Part shown: positions 1 through 8,535 of the stretch, piece after piece | Layout of the letters: every line of letters starts with the position of its first letter | How positions within the stretch are numbered: position 1 is the first letter of the stretch | Origin: an uncultured Paracoccaceae bacterium | GTDB taxonomy: Bacteria; Pseudomonadota; Alphaproteobacteria; Rhodobacterales; Rhodobacteraceae | Reading direction: 5' to 3' | Length of the DNA: 64,000 nucleotides | Assembly (NCBI GenBank): GCA_947495795.1 | Contig: CANMAI010000003.1 | Coordinates: forward strand, 346,697-410,696 | The notes under the pieces: model-generated | Told to the model about the DNA's origin: nothing | The model's database searches: none | Seen by the model: only the letters and a program-made list of their open reading frames with translations | Translations under genes and position numbers: made by a program

Positions 1-2
1 GC

Positions 3-941
3 GATGGAACGATGTTGCTGCGTAAGCTGGCAGGCAACTCTCAGGTGATTGAACGGCTGCGCGAAAGTATTCTTGATACTGCACAAGCCGATGGCCACGT
101 CCTGATATCGGGAGAAACGGGAACAGGTAAAAGCCTGATTGCTCACGCTCTTCATGCCTGTGGTCCGCGTAAGGGCAAACCTTTTGTTCATATCAACTGC
201 TCATCTCTTTCCGGTGACGCACTGGAGTTGGCTCTGTTCGGTCCCTCAGATATGCCGGGCGATCTGCCTGCGATTGAACGAAGCCATGAGGGAACTCTGT
301 GCCTCGAGAATTTTGAGGCAATGAGCGATGCAACACAAGCGCGACTGGCCACGGAACTCGGGCGTGCCAATGGGGCGGATACCTCTCTTGCGCCGCGCAA
401 TCTCAGGGTCATCTCGATCTCTTCTCAGGTTTCCTCAACGTCAGAGGCGCCGGAAGAAATGCGTGAAGATCTCTTTTTTCGACTTACCGCACTTCAACTC
501 ACAACGCCGCCGCTGCGCGAGCGTGGTGAGGATATTCTGATGCTGTTCAACCGGTTCTGTGCCCGCTTTGCCGAAGATTACGGCTGCGATGCGCCCGAGC
601 TTTCCGCCGAGGAGGCGGCACAACTGATACAATCGCGCTGGCCCGGCAACATCCGCCAGTTGATGAATGTGGCTGAGCGCGCGGTTCTGCAGAAGCGGCG
701 CGGCGAGGAGGGTATCTCAAACCTTCTGAAGGATGAGGATACACCTCCTATCCTGCCGGAAATTAGCGTGGAAAAACCTCTTAGGGAGCACGTTGAAGCC
801 TTTGAAAAAATGCTGATCGACAACGCACTCAGACGAAATCGGGGAGCTGTATCTTCGGTAATGACAGAGCTTGCTCTGCCACGAAGAACGCTGAACGAAA
901 AGATGGCAAAATACGGTCTGGTTCGTGCGGAGTATCTCTAA
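3..941 (+). CDS. NtrC/DctD-like AAA+ transcriptional regulator, 5' end outside window
   Basis: The frame is open to the left edge, so the N-terminus (in this family usually a receiver domain) lies outside. Counting from the ATG at 12, Walker A is GETGTGKS at residues 34-41. The arginine-finger segment REDLFFRL and a C-terminal Fis-type helix-turn-helix (LPRRTLNEKMAKYGL) are also visible. The overall layout resembles DctD, the regulator of C4-dicarboxylate transport. Oddly, the GAFTGA loop that contacts sigma-54 is replaced by an unrelated stretch (ALFGPSDMPGD), and the Walker B region reads LCLENF instead of the usual LFLDEI. I therefore infer that it does not work as an ordinary sigma-54 activator. 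The stop overlaps the convergent neighbour by four bases. DctD itself is not proven. Confidence 0.8.
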   Translation, partial: DGTMLLRKLAGNSQVIERLRESILDTAQADGHVLISGETGTGKSLIAHALHACGPRKGKPFVHINCSSLSGDALELALFGPSDMPGDLPAIERSHEGTLCLENFEAMSDATQARLATELGRANGADTSLAPRNLRVISISSQVSSTSEAPEEMREDLFFRLTALQLTTPPLRERGEDILMLFNRFCARFAEDYGCDAPELSAEEAAQLIQSRWPGNIRQLMNVAERAVLQKRRGEEGISNLLKDEDTPPILPEISVEKPLREHVEAFEKMLIDNALRRNRGAVSSVMTELALPRRTLNEKMAKYGLVRAEYL

Positions 942-1564
942 GCGAGTACTGAAAGCTCCGTGGCAAGATCGCCGTAGCCCGTGAAGCGCCTTGAATAGGC
1001 CAACCCAAGGCGCTTGGCTGCCGCTTGCGCCAATTCATCTAATTCCGGGCTATCTGTCTGCGCCAGATAAACAAGTGCTGTATAGTTACCGAACAGTACA
1101 TCCCTGAGTTCGGGATGGCGATCCAAGCCCATTGGCCGCCAGACAAAGGCATCAAACTGCCGAACCAGAAAGTCTGTCAGAAAGAAGCTCGTGAACTCGG
1201 TTTCTTGCGCCTTCAAGAAGGCTTCATTCCCATCGAAAAAACTGTAGCAGTGGGGGCCAGGAACCATCCGAACGCCCAGTTTTTCACAGAGGGATTGGAG
1301 GGCCCCACCCGTGCCGCAATCGGCGTAGACAACGAATATCTCATCATAGCGCCCTTTTGACGTGAGCACTACCTCCTCCACAGCAGCTGGTATCTTCTCT
1401 GGCGTCAGGTGAAGTTGCGCCGGAAGGCAGCGTAACTCCATATGGTTCCAATTGTTGATTTCGAGCAGCGTCAAGATCTCTTTGGCCAGAGCACCGCATG
1501 CCAGAAGAAGCACTCTGGCATCACTATCCTGCATTTTCTCGTGGACCGATCTCACTACGATCAT
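938..1564 (-). CDS. DUF1638 family protein
   Basis: About 208 residues, recognised as DUF1638 from features such as the YADCGTGG and VPGPHCYSFFDG segments. The biochemical role is unknown to me. In Roseobacter-type genomes this family commonly lies beside corrinoid methyltransferase genes, and here it is separated from the corrinoid protein and BHMT genes only by the oppositely oriented hydroxylase gene. The frame stays open further upstream, but the ATG at 1564 directly follows GAAGGA. A GTG at 1555 would have better spacing from that ribosome binding site, so the start is uncertain by three codons. Confidence 0.7.
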   Translation of the reverse strand: MIVVRSVHEKMQDSDARVLLLACGALAKEILTLLEINNWNHMELRCLPAQLHLTPEKIPAAVEEVVLTSKGRYDEIFVVYADCGTGGALQSLCEKLGVRMVPGPHCYSFFDGNEAFLKAQETEFTSFFLTDFLVRQFDAFVWRPMGLDRHPELRDVLFGNYTALVYLAQTDSPELDELAQAAAKRLGLAYSRRFTGYGDLATELSVLA

Positions 1565-1646
1565 TCCTTCAGTGTTCGAATCGTTTACCGGCTTTCCTGT
1601 AGCTGCGTTTTTGGATACTGGTAACGCAAAAAGCGAAGGTAAGAGC

Positions 1647-2387
1647 ATGGCCAGTTCCACTAAAGTTCGCAAGCTCCTCAAATGGGGCCCGTGGGGTTAC
1701 CGCTTTTGGCGCGAGGCAATCCGTATCCCTTATGAAGCTGCCTTCAAAACGCCTGCGGTTGTTGAGATTGGTCAGTATTTTCCCGCAGCGAAACACTTGA
1801 AAACAAGCTTTTCCGAATATCGCAGAGAAGCCTTGGAACTGGCGACAGGCCGCCCCCTACCCGCTAACCACGAAATCATGCCGCATCAGCGTACCTTTTT
1901 TGATCACGACAAGATCCCTTGGAAAATGGTCACTCTCAGGGCCTACGGCTATGATTATCCGGACAATCAGGCGCAGATGCCCTTGATGCAGGAGTTCTTG
2001 CAGAAGCATCCGGAAGTCGTGTCTGCTACCATCAGTGTTTTTCCACCCGGCAAGCACCTTCGGCCCCATCGGGGGCCATTCAAAGGCGTTTGGCGCTACC
2101 ACCTCGCCTATCTTGTCGAAGAGCTTGAGAATGGTGTAACCGCGGCCGAACTGGTGATTGACGGCAAGACATATCATTTAAAGGAAGGTGACGATCTGCT
2201 TTGGGACGACACCTTCATGCATGAAGCAATCAACCGATCTGACAACCCGCGGATTGTGCTGCTGCTGGATGTCTTTCGCCATGACCATCCATGGTGGCTA
2301 GCCTGGTTTTCAAAGTATGTTTTGTTCCTCGCGCGCATAGGTCAGAGATTGAAAGGTATGCGCAAAAGGGCAACCGTAAAAAGCTGA
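1647..2387 (+). CDS. Aspartyl/asparaginyl beta-hydroxylase family protein (LpxO-like)
   Basis: 246 residues. The family are Fe(II)/2-oxoglutarate dioxygenases that hydroxylate protein side chains or, in LpxO, lipid A acyl chains. Likely iron ligands are His141 in HLRPHRGPFKG and His192 in TFMHEAIN, with Arg202 (NPRIVL) a candidate 2-oxoglutarate anchor. A hydrophobic C-terminal stretch (WWLAWFSKYVLFLA) suggests membrane association. The ATG at 1647 was chosen because AGGT lies six bases upstream; longer in-frame extensions run through the divergent DUF1638 gene. It ends one base before the convergent corrinoid gene. Substrate unknown. Confidence 0.75.
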   Translation: MASSTKVRKLLKWGPWGYRFWREAIRIPYEAAFKTPAVVEIGQYFPAAKHLKTSFSEYRREALELATGRPLPANHEIMPHQRTFFDHDKIPWKMVTLRAYGYDYPDNQAQMPLMQEFLQKHPEVVSATISVFPPGKHLRPHRGPFKGVWRYHLAYLVEELENGVTAAELVIDGKTYHLKEGDDLLWDDTFMHEAINRSDNPRIVLLLDVFRHDHPWWLAWFSKYVLFLARIGQRLKGMRKRATVKS

Positions 2388-3089
2388 TCAGCTTGCCGCG
2401 ACTTGATTATGCTTGCGCGCAATCAGCTCCTTTGCCGTTTCTACAGCAACGGCGGCATCCCGGCAGTAAGCGTCGGCACCAATTGCCTTGCCGAACTCTT
2501 CATTTAGCGGAGCACCGCCCACCAGAACAATATAGTCTTCTCGCATGCCCTTTTCGATCAGCGTGTCGATCACGACTTTCATATATGGCATTGTGGTTGT
2601 CAAAAGCGCCGACATACCAAGGATATCTGGTTGTTCCGCCTCTAGCGCATCAAGATAGTTCTCAACCGGATTGTTGATCCCAAGATCGGTAACTTCAAAA
2701 CCAGCACCTTCCATCATCATGGATACCAGGTTCTTGCCGATGTCGTGGATATCGCCCTTAACCGTCCCGATAACCATTTTTCCAAGACGTGGAGCCCCGG
2801 TTTCCACCAAAAGTGGTTTCAAAAGGCCCATACCACCCTTCATCGCGTTTGCAGCGAGCAGCACCTCGGGCACGAACAAAATTCCGTCGCGAAAATCAAT
2901 ACCGACTATGCGCATACCCTCGACCAGAGCTTTCGTCAGAATGTCGTAGGGTGTCCAGTTACGCGAGAGCAGAATTTCAACGGCCTCAATAATCTCGTCC
3001 TTCAGGCCATCATACAGATCATCATGCATCTGTAGTACAAGTTCATCGTCCGGGAGGTCGCTCAGGATGAGTTCTTCTTCATCGGCCAT
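2388..3089 (-). CDS. Cobalamin (corrinoid)-binding methyltransferase protein
   Basis: 233 residues, the usual length of MtbC/MtmC-type corrinoid proteins. A helical cap domain (about 1-95) precedes the Rossmann-like B12 domain, which carries the lower-ligand motif GDIHDIG with His115, then SALLTT near 160 and VGGAPLN near 190. It shuttles methyl groups bound to cobalt between a donor methyltransferase and an acceptor. The homocysteine methyltransferase lies 103 bases upstream on the same strand, so I infer a role in methyl transfer from a methylated amine such as glycine betaine to homocysteine. Confidence 0.88.
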   Translation of the reverse strand: MADEEELILSDLPDDELVLQMHDDLYDGLKDEIIEAVEILLSRNWTPYDILTKALVEGMRIVGIDFRDGILFVPEVLLAANAMKGGMGLLKPLLVETGAPRLGKMVIGTVKGDIHDIGKNLVSMMMEGAGFEVTDLGINNPVENYLDALEAEQPDILGMSALLTTTMPYMKVVIDTLIEKGMREDYIVLVGGAPLNEEFGKAIGADAYCRDAAVAVETAKELIARKHNQVAAS

Positions 3090-3192
3090 TGCGCTTGTTC
3101 CTGCTTATTTGCGGAAGTCCGTACCAAGGAAGGTGTGGTGACAGCTTCAAAATATCTGATTTCTTTGCGACATCGCGCCGCCGTTTACCGAC

Positions 3193-4200
3193 CTAGCCTC
3201 TTCGGCGCTTTCGCTGACGGATTGGCGGCGCGGTATCTTCAGTTCCATCCGCAGGTGAGGAAAACGCCCCCAAGCGCTCTTGGATAGCATCAAGATCGGG
3301 CACACTACCTTTCGGATCGTTCAACAATCGTCGCTTCATTTCTTCCAGGTGTTGCGGTCGAGTGCCACAACAGCCTCCGATAATGGCCGCACCACAATCA
3401 CGCGCAAGTACGGCGTAGTCACCCATCAGTTCCGGGGTTCCATCATAATGCACATGACCATCCACAAATTTTGGGATCCCTGCATTTCCCTTGGCGATCA
3501 ATGGAACGCTGGGATTGGCTTTCGTAAAACCGATGATCGTCCGCAAGAGATCAGAGGCACCGGTTCCGCAATTGGCACCAAAAGCCAGTGGTTTATGCTC
3601 CAATTCGTTCACCAACTGCACCATGTCAGGCGCAGTGACACCCATCATTGTACGGCCAGCTGTATCAAAACTCATTGTTCCACACCAAGGAGCACTATGC
3701 ACCGCCGCTGCCGCCGCTACCGCTCTAAACTCTTCAGCGGAGGAAATTGTCTCTGCCCAAATCAAATCGACGCCGCCTTCGAGCAACCCTTCAATCTGTT
3801 CAGAAAAAATTTCCGAAGCCTCTTCCTCGGTCAAGGTTCCAACAGGGTGCAGCAACTCTCCAGTTGGCCCCACGGATCCGGCAACGATTACCCGACGACC
3901 GGATTTCAGGGCCACATCTCGTGCGAGTTGCGCTGATCGCTCGTTCAACTCTTTCACACGGTTCTGAGCATTATGAAGCTTGAGGCGGGCAGATGTCCCT
4001 CCAAAACTGTTGGTCAGAATGATATCTGAACCTGCGCCAACAGCCCCTTGATAGACGGACTGTACCTTATCGGGGGCTTCAAAGTTCCAAAGCTCGGGCG
4101 CTTCTCCCGCCTCGAGACCAATGTCAAAAAGATTGGTTCCGGTGGCACCGTCTGCGAGCAACCAGCCACGATTCTCCAAAACCTGCGCCAAAATGTTCAT
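3193..4200 (-). CDS. bmt: Homocysteine S-methyltransferase, betaine-homocysteine type
   Basis: 335 residues, TIM-barrel homocysteine S-methyltransferase. The N-terminal LLADGATGTNLF and the three zinc cysteines (Cys211 in GANCG, Cys277 and Cys278 in GGCCGT) are present. It transfers a methyl group to homocysteine to make methionine. The BHMT-type assignment, and the symbol, rest on overall resemblance to Roseobacter Bmt proteins and on the corrinoid neighbour, which fits use of glycine betaine from marine osmolytes. The start overlaps the SufE stop as ATGA, so the two are translationally coupled. The C-terminal tail is unusually basic (RQRKRRRG). Confidence 0.82.
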   Translation of the reverse strand: MNILAQVLENRGWLLADGATGTNLFDIGLEAGEAPELWNFEAPDKVQSVYQGAVGAGSDIILTNSFGGTSARLKLHNAQNRVKELNERSAQLARDVALKSGRRVIVAGSVGPTGELLHPVGTLTEEEASEIFSEQIEGLLEGGVDLIWAETISSAEEFRAVAAAAAVHSAPWCGTMSFDTAGRTMMGVTAPDMVQLVNELEHKPLAFGANCGTGASDLLRTIIGFTKANPSVPLIAKGNAGIPKFVDGHVHYDGTPELMGDYAVLARDCGAAIIGGCCGTRPQHLEEMKRRLLNDPKGSVPDLDAIQERLGAFSSPADGTEDTAPPIRQRKRRRG

Positions 4201-4631
4201 GCAGATTGCTCCTCAATCATTTGTGCAATGCTCTTTATCCGTGCCATCATAGCGCGCAGTCCGTTTGATCGTTGGGCAGAGAGATGCCCCGAAAGCCCAA
4301 GCCGTTCAAATTCTGCTGCCGCATCTATCGAAAGGATTTCGTGGGATGTCTTATCATTGAAAAGGCTTAAGAGAACGGCAATCAATCCTCGAACAATTAC
4401 AGCGTCACTATCACCGGAAAACCTCAATTGCCGCTGAGTTTCAGATCCCAAAACTTCAGGCACTATCCAGACCTGACTGGCGCACCCATCCACTTTGGTC
4501 ACGTCCAACTTCTGCCCTTCTTCAAGCCCGGGCATGTCCTTGCCCAAATCAATTATATAGCGATACCTATCTTCCCATTCGTCAATGAATGCCATGTCGT
4601 CGGCTATCTCATCGAATGCCCTGAAAGCCAT
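4197..4631 (-). CDS. sufE: SufE family cysteine desulfuration protein
   Basis: SufE accepts sulfur from the SufS cysteine desulfurase for iron-sulfur cluster assembly. The family signature is clear: EWEDRYRYIIDLG near residues 18-30 and the sulfur-accepting Cys50 in VDGCASQVW. I start at the ATG at 4631, giving 144 residues, because family members begin a few residues before the FDEIADD segment; seven further codons are open upstream. It overlaps the methyltransferase gene by four bases (ATGA), an unexpected pairing because suf genes normally cluster elsewhere. Confidence 0.85.
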   Translation of the reverse strand: MAFRAFDEIADDMAFIDEWEDRYRYIIDLGKDMPGLEEGQKLDVTKVDGCASQVWIVPEVLGSETQRQLRFSGDSDAVIVRGLIAVLLSLFNDKTSHEILSIDAAAEFERLGLSGHLSAQRSNGLRAMMARIKSIAQMIEEQSA

Positions 4632-4752
4632 GCCTGCAAACCTTTGATACATTTAGCGAGAGACATAGGCTCTCTGTAGTTGAACGTCCAGATGGGGTTT
4701 TCTTGACGGTATGGCTTCTCTATCAAGGAAGTGAATTTTGTGGAGTTGGATA

Positions 4753-5241
4753 ATGCGTAGATATGTGTTGGTTGGTGTCTTTGGCGTGCTAGCCGCGTGT
4801 GGCGATGGATCTGGGTCCAATCCTTTCGGCTCAATAGGCTCAATTGGTTCGCTCAATCCGTTTGGAGGAAGTTCATCGCCGAGAAACGTAGAACTTTCGT
4901 CTGCGGATACGCGGATCACTGACGGATCAATTCTTGTACCTGCAGCAACAACCGTAACTGCGCAAGCTGCTCTCAGAGGAGTGATCCTACAAGCGCGCGC
5001 CGAGGCTCCGACCCACGGTTTTTTTGGTGCAGTCTTGGTACCGGAGCGAAGGGGCATGCCTGACGAGAACGGAATTGTAGATTTTCAATTCAGGGTCTTT
5101 ACCCCCGAGTTTAGCCAAAGCAGCGGGCCAGCTAGGACGCGAATTCTGACTGCGGCCGCCTTTATCTCCGACGATGATCTACAATTCATCCGGGGCTTCA
5201 GGGTTAAGTCGGAGGGCGGTACTGTCAAACTGGGTCGCTAA
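4753..5241 (+). CDS. Predicted lipoprotein, function unknown
   Basis: 162 residues starting at ATG 4753. A short hydrophobic signal ends in the lipobox LAAC (Cys16), followed by a Gly/Ser-rich linker with repeated GSIGS and NPFG motifs. The C-terminal half looks like a compact soluble domain (HGFFGAVLVPERRG, DFQFRVFTP). I predict a lipid-anchored envelope protein. It is divergent from sufE, with about 120 bases between them. No family recognised. Confidence 0.65.
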   Translation: MRRYVLVGVFGVLAACGDGSGSNPFGSIGSIGSLNPFGGSSSPRNVELSSADTRITDGSILVPAATTVTAQAALRGVILQARAEAPTHGFFGAVLVPERRGMPDENGIVDFQFRVFTPEFSQSSGPARTRILTAAAFISDDDLQFIRGFRVKSEGGTVKLGR

Positions 5242-5442
5242 AGCACTTCGGCTTTCATCTGAGACGCCCTGTTGCCAAAGGGCCCCGAAGCGCGGCCGGG
5301 CTTGGCGATTCAGGTTTAGGATGGAATGCCCTAGATCGCCTTTTTTACGCCAGGCCCAAAAGCGAAGCGGACACAAGTAGACGGTGTTCACATTATCGGT
5401 GAATTCTCAGCTGGCACGAAATCGCTTTTTTTGTGATCCTTC

Positions 5443-6603
5443 TCAGATCTCCACAATCTTGACTCGTGCTCCGTCTGAAGAAAGCGCGATTTGCCCCCTG
5501 CAAAGCCGCTCAGCGTCATTCCCAAAGACGGTCTTCCGCCATCCGCGCATCGCCGGCACATCAGTCGCGACGTCACCCGCAATCTCCTCAAGATCTGTTG
5601 TTGTCGCTATAAGCTTCTGCGCCACTCCAGTATCTTCCGCCTTTGCCTTCAAGAGGACGCGCAACAAATCTGTAAGGCCTTCGCCCCCCGACTTTCTCCT
5701 TCGGGGTTCCAAAACAACGGGAAGATCCGATGGGTCAAGTCTCATCGCGTGCTCTACACAGGCTATGATGGCTTCCGCAACATCTCCCTTCCTGCACTCA
5801 CGGTTAAGCAACCTGCTTTTTCCCAGATCCTCCAGAGTATGTGGACGTGTTGCCGCGAGCTCTACAATAACATCATCTTTGAATATGCGTCCGCGCGGTA
5901 CATTTCGCCGCTTTGCCTCTGTCTCGCGGTATTCAGCAAGAGCTTTTACAACCGCCAAAAATCTGGGAACCGAAGAACGGGTTTTGATGCGTTTCCATGC
6001 CGAAGCTGGGTCTGTCACGTAAGTCTCAGGGCTTTCAAGAACGGCCAGTTCTTCCGCCACCCAGATCTGCCGCCCAGATTCCTTAAGGCTCTGCGCAAGA
6101 TGCAGGTAAATATCCCTTAGAAAGGTGACGTCAGCCAGTGCATAGGCTTTCTGCTTTTCGCTCAACGGCCGCCTGCTCCAATCGGTGAAGCGCGAGGATT
6201 TATCAAGTCCGGTATGACAGATCGAGCGCACGAGAGTTTCGTAACCGACTTGTTCCCCAAATCCGCATACCATTGCAGCAATTTGAGTATCGAATAGAGG
6301 TTTTGGGATGACCTGCCTATCGACGAAGAAAATCTCCAGATCCTGACGAGCTGCATGGAAAACTTTTATGACGCTCTCATCTTTGAAGAGATCATAAAGA
6401 GGTTCCAGATCCAACTCTTGGGAGAGAGTATCGACCAGCACAGCATCATCTTTGCCGTTGCCCGGATACGCCAGTTGTATGAGGCAAAGTTGAGCATAGT
6501 AGGTACGCTCTCTCAGAAACTCAGTGTCTACTGTTACAAAGGGGAATCCCGCTGCAGTGTTGCAGAAATCAGCCAGGTCTTCTGTTCGTGTTATTGTTTT
6601 CAT
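5443..6603 (-). CDS. rnd: Ribonuclease D
   Basis: 386 residues from ATG 6603, the usual RNase D length. This 3'-5' exoribonuclease trims tRNA and other stable RNAs. The DEDDy catalytic set is visible: Asp26 and Glu28 in VDTEFLRE, an Asp in FHAARQDLEIFF near 84, and Tyr/Asp in YALADVTFLRDIY near 150. One HRDC-like RNA-binding domain follows (about 210-290). The frame is open for 19 more codons upstream, but family members begin at this MKTI-type methionine. The gap 5242-5442, up to the lipoprotein stop, shows nothing I recognise. Confidence 0.9.
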   Translation of the reverse strand: MKTITRTEDLADFCNTAAGFPFVTVDTEFLRERTYYAQLCLIQLAYPGNGKDDAVLVDTLSQELDLEPLYDLFKDESVIKVFHAARQDLEIFFVDRQVIPKPLFDTQIAAMVCGFGEQVGYETLVRSICHTGLDKSSRFTDWSRRPLSEKQKAYALADVTFLRDIYLHLAQSLKESGRQIWVAEELAVLESPETYVTDPASAWKRIKTRSSVPRFLAVVKALAEYRETEAKRRNVPRGRIFKDDVIVELAATRPHTLEDLGKSRLLNRECRKGDVAEAIIACVEHAMRLDPSDLPVVLEPRRRKSGGEGLTDLLRVLLKAKAEDTGVAQKLIATTTDLEEIAGDVATDVPAMRGWRKTVFGNDAERLCRGQIALSSDGARVKIVEI

Positions 6604-6722
6604 AAGGTTCGGATATACACGGAGTTTTCTCGTCTTGCCATCTGCAAACCGCGCACACAAACTGACCCGGTTTGGAAAGAACAGTAACTATCCTATCAGC
6701 ACAAACTCGCAGAATGGAAACA

Positions 6723-7499
6723 CTATTCTTTTTCAACCAACAGCTCCGAGGGAAACCTCGCTGCAACAGCAAAACCATTCTCGTCGGTCCCGCGTCCCAC
6801 TTGGATCTCTCCACCGAGCAAATTGACAGCTCGAAGAGCAATTGCGAGCCCCATCCCTGATCCTTCAATTTCATCGCGAGATTGCAGCATTATGAAGGGC
6901 TCAAAAACACTTATCAAATTTTCATCAGAAATTCCGTTTCCCTCGTCCGATATCTCAATATCAAAGTGAGAAGGACCTTGCACAAGTCTAATTCTGATAA
7001 ACCCGCGATTTTGAGTACTGTGTTTGACTGCATTGCTCAAAAGAGCCGAGAATATCTCATCAAAAAGCGCGGAATCAGCCCGTATGACCGGAAGACTACC
7101 CAAAATCTCGACACTCCAAGGCCCCTCCGGCAAAATTGTTTCAACTAACTCAGTGAGGCGGGTTTCCGCACAAATCTCATCCCGTCCTAGTTGGTGGAAT
7201 GGCAGTCTCTCAAACTTCATAAAGTCCTGCAGCATTCGTTCCAACCGAACTGATTGCGCCCTGATTGTACCCAAGGACTCAAACACAACCTCAGGAATCA
7301 AGGAACTTACCTCTGAAAGGTCGTCTTCGATCCAGTCTGGGAGATGACGAAGCACTCGTACCGGAGCAAGCAAATCGTGCTTTGCTCTGGAAAGAAGCTT
7401 CGAGCGGTTTTCACTCGTTTGGGTGTTTCTTACCGTTTGAAGAGTTGGTTGAGATACAGACGTATCTTTCAACGTGAGAGCAGTGCCAATGTTGCTCAT
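6723..7499 (-). CDS. Soluble sensor histidine kinase
   Basis: 258 residues with no membrane segment. A phospho-acceptor helix carries His41 in AKHDLLAPVRVL, and the C-terminal ATPase domain has the N box (SALLSNAVKHS), G1 box (ISDEGNGIS) and G2 box (EGSGMGLAIA). No input domain is present beyond about 35 N-terminal residues, so the signal probably comes through a partner. The start ATG overlaps the response regulator stop as ATGA, which fixes the start and argues that the two proteins form one phosphorelay. Confidence 0.85.
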   Translation of the reverse strand: MSNIGTALTLKDTSVSQPTLQTVRNTQTSENRSKLLSRAKHDLLAPVRVLRHLPDWIEDDLSEVSSLIPEVVFESLGTIRAQSVRLERMLQDFMKFERLPFHQLGRDEICAETRLTELVETILPEGPWSVEILGSLPVIRADSALFDEIFSALLSNAVKHSTQNRGFIRIRLVQGPSHFDIEISDEGNGISDENLISVFEPFIMLQSRDEIEGSGMGLAIALRAVNLLGGEIQVGRGTDENGFAVAARFPSELLVEKE

Positions 7500-8191
7500 C
7501 CGATATCCTGCTCCGTGAAAGTATGGCATACGTCGTGAACGCCTTCAATCGCCTCTTCCAAAAGTACCATCTGAGCTAATGCGGCCACATTGTTGCCCGT
7601 CTGCAGGTCCGTTCTGAGCCCACGCACCTGGCGTTTCAGTCTTTGGAATAAGGGGTTGAGTTGAATCAGCAGATCGGACTTGTCTCGGTGACTTACCGTC
7701 TGCGGATTATGAAGCCTTTGTGCAGCTCGAACGCTCAGTAACCTGCCTGCTGCGAAGTGAGTGAAGGACCGGTTGACCGAATCTTCCAAGAGCTCCGCAG
7801 AAAGATCGCTCTTGCTAAGATAGGCCATGCATCCAGTATCATATGCTTCAGAGACAATCTGTTCGGAGCCTTGGCCAGTGAGAAGAATTAGTGGCATTTT
7901 CACACCCAAACTGCCGTCAAAAACATCCCGTGCCAGATCCAGACCAGTTCCATCAGGCAGATTATAATCTACAATTACGAGATCTATTGCCTCGGTCTGA
8001 AGTACTGTACGTGCCGAATTGAGATTGGTCATTTCCAGAAAGCTTAGCTCAAGCCCTGCATTCCTTGCGAGCCGCATAACTATCTGGCGATCGTACCTGG
8101 AGTCGTCCACCAAAAGACAAGTACGCACTGGCGAAGTCGCCTTGTGATTGACATGTCGGGGATTTTCCCTGATTGGATGAACGTTCAACAT
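7496..8191 (-). CDS. Response regulator with helical C-terminal domain and no DNA-binding motif
   Basis: 231 residues from ATG 8191, preceded by GAGG at good spacing. The receiver domain (about 22-145) has the acidic pair Asp29-Asp30, phospho-acceptor Asp75 in VDYNLPDG, Thr105 in LLTGQG and Lys in YLSKSDL. The last 80 residues are helical, with no helix-turn-helix, GGDEF or other known output that I can recognise. It probably acts by protein contact, most simply with the kinase encoded directly downstream. The 200 bases between its start and the tRNA gene should hold its promoter. Confidence 0.82.
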   Translation of the reverse strand: MLNVHPIRENPRHVNHKATSPVRTCLLVDDSRYDRQIVMRLARNAGLELSFLEMTNLNSARTVLQTEAIDLVIVDYNLPDGTGLDLARDVFDGSLGVKMPLILLTGQGSEQIVSEAYDTGCMAYLSKSDLSAELLEDSVNRSFTHFAAGRLLSVRAAQRLHNPQTVSHRDKSDLLIQLNPLFQRLKRQVRGLRTDLQTGNNVAALAQMVLLEEAIEGVHDVCHTFTEQDIG

Positions 8192-8391
8192 GCAATACCT
8201 CGCGTCGTGTTTACGATGCAAACGTCCATGAAATTTGTTAAAGCAACGTTATTTGTAGCTGGACCGTTCGCAGCTAAGCCGAACGAGTGAGCAACACGGT
8301 TACCGGCTACCTAATTTCTGTTGATAACTCAAAAGCGTCCGCTTTCTGCACAGACTTACATTTCCGACAATACAGAAAGGCATTGAGAATA

Positions 8392-8466
8392 TGGCTCCGG
8401 CGGTAGGATTCGAACCTACGACCTGCGGATTAACAGTCCGATGCTCTACCACTGAGCTACGCCGGA
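8392..8466 (-). tRNA. tRNA-Asn (anticodon GTT)
   Basis: On the minus strand a complete cloverleaf reads from TCCGGCG (5' acceptor arm) to CGCCGGA (3' acceptor arm), with a D loop AGCTCAGTGGTAGAGC, anticodon loop ACTGTTAAT (GTT) and T loop GGTTCGAATCC. The discriminator base is G and CCA is encoded. I see no integration scar beside it. Confidence 0.96.
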
Positions 8467-8535
8467 ATGGAGCTTTATTCCTGACGGTCGCTATATCAAT
8501 CGAGGATTCTGGCGTCCAGAGAAATTCGAACTGTT

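Noticed and set aside
3090..3192. Possible riboswitch between the methyltransferase and corrinoid genes
   Set aside because: About 100 bases, but I could not match any SAM, SAH or cobalamin riboswitch core by eye.
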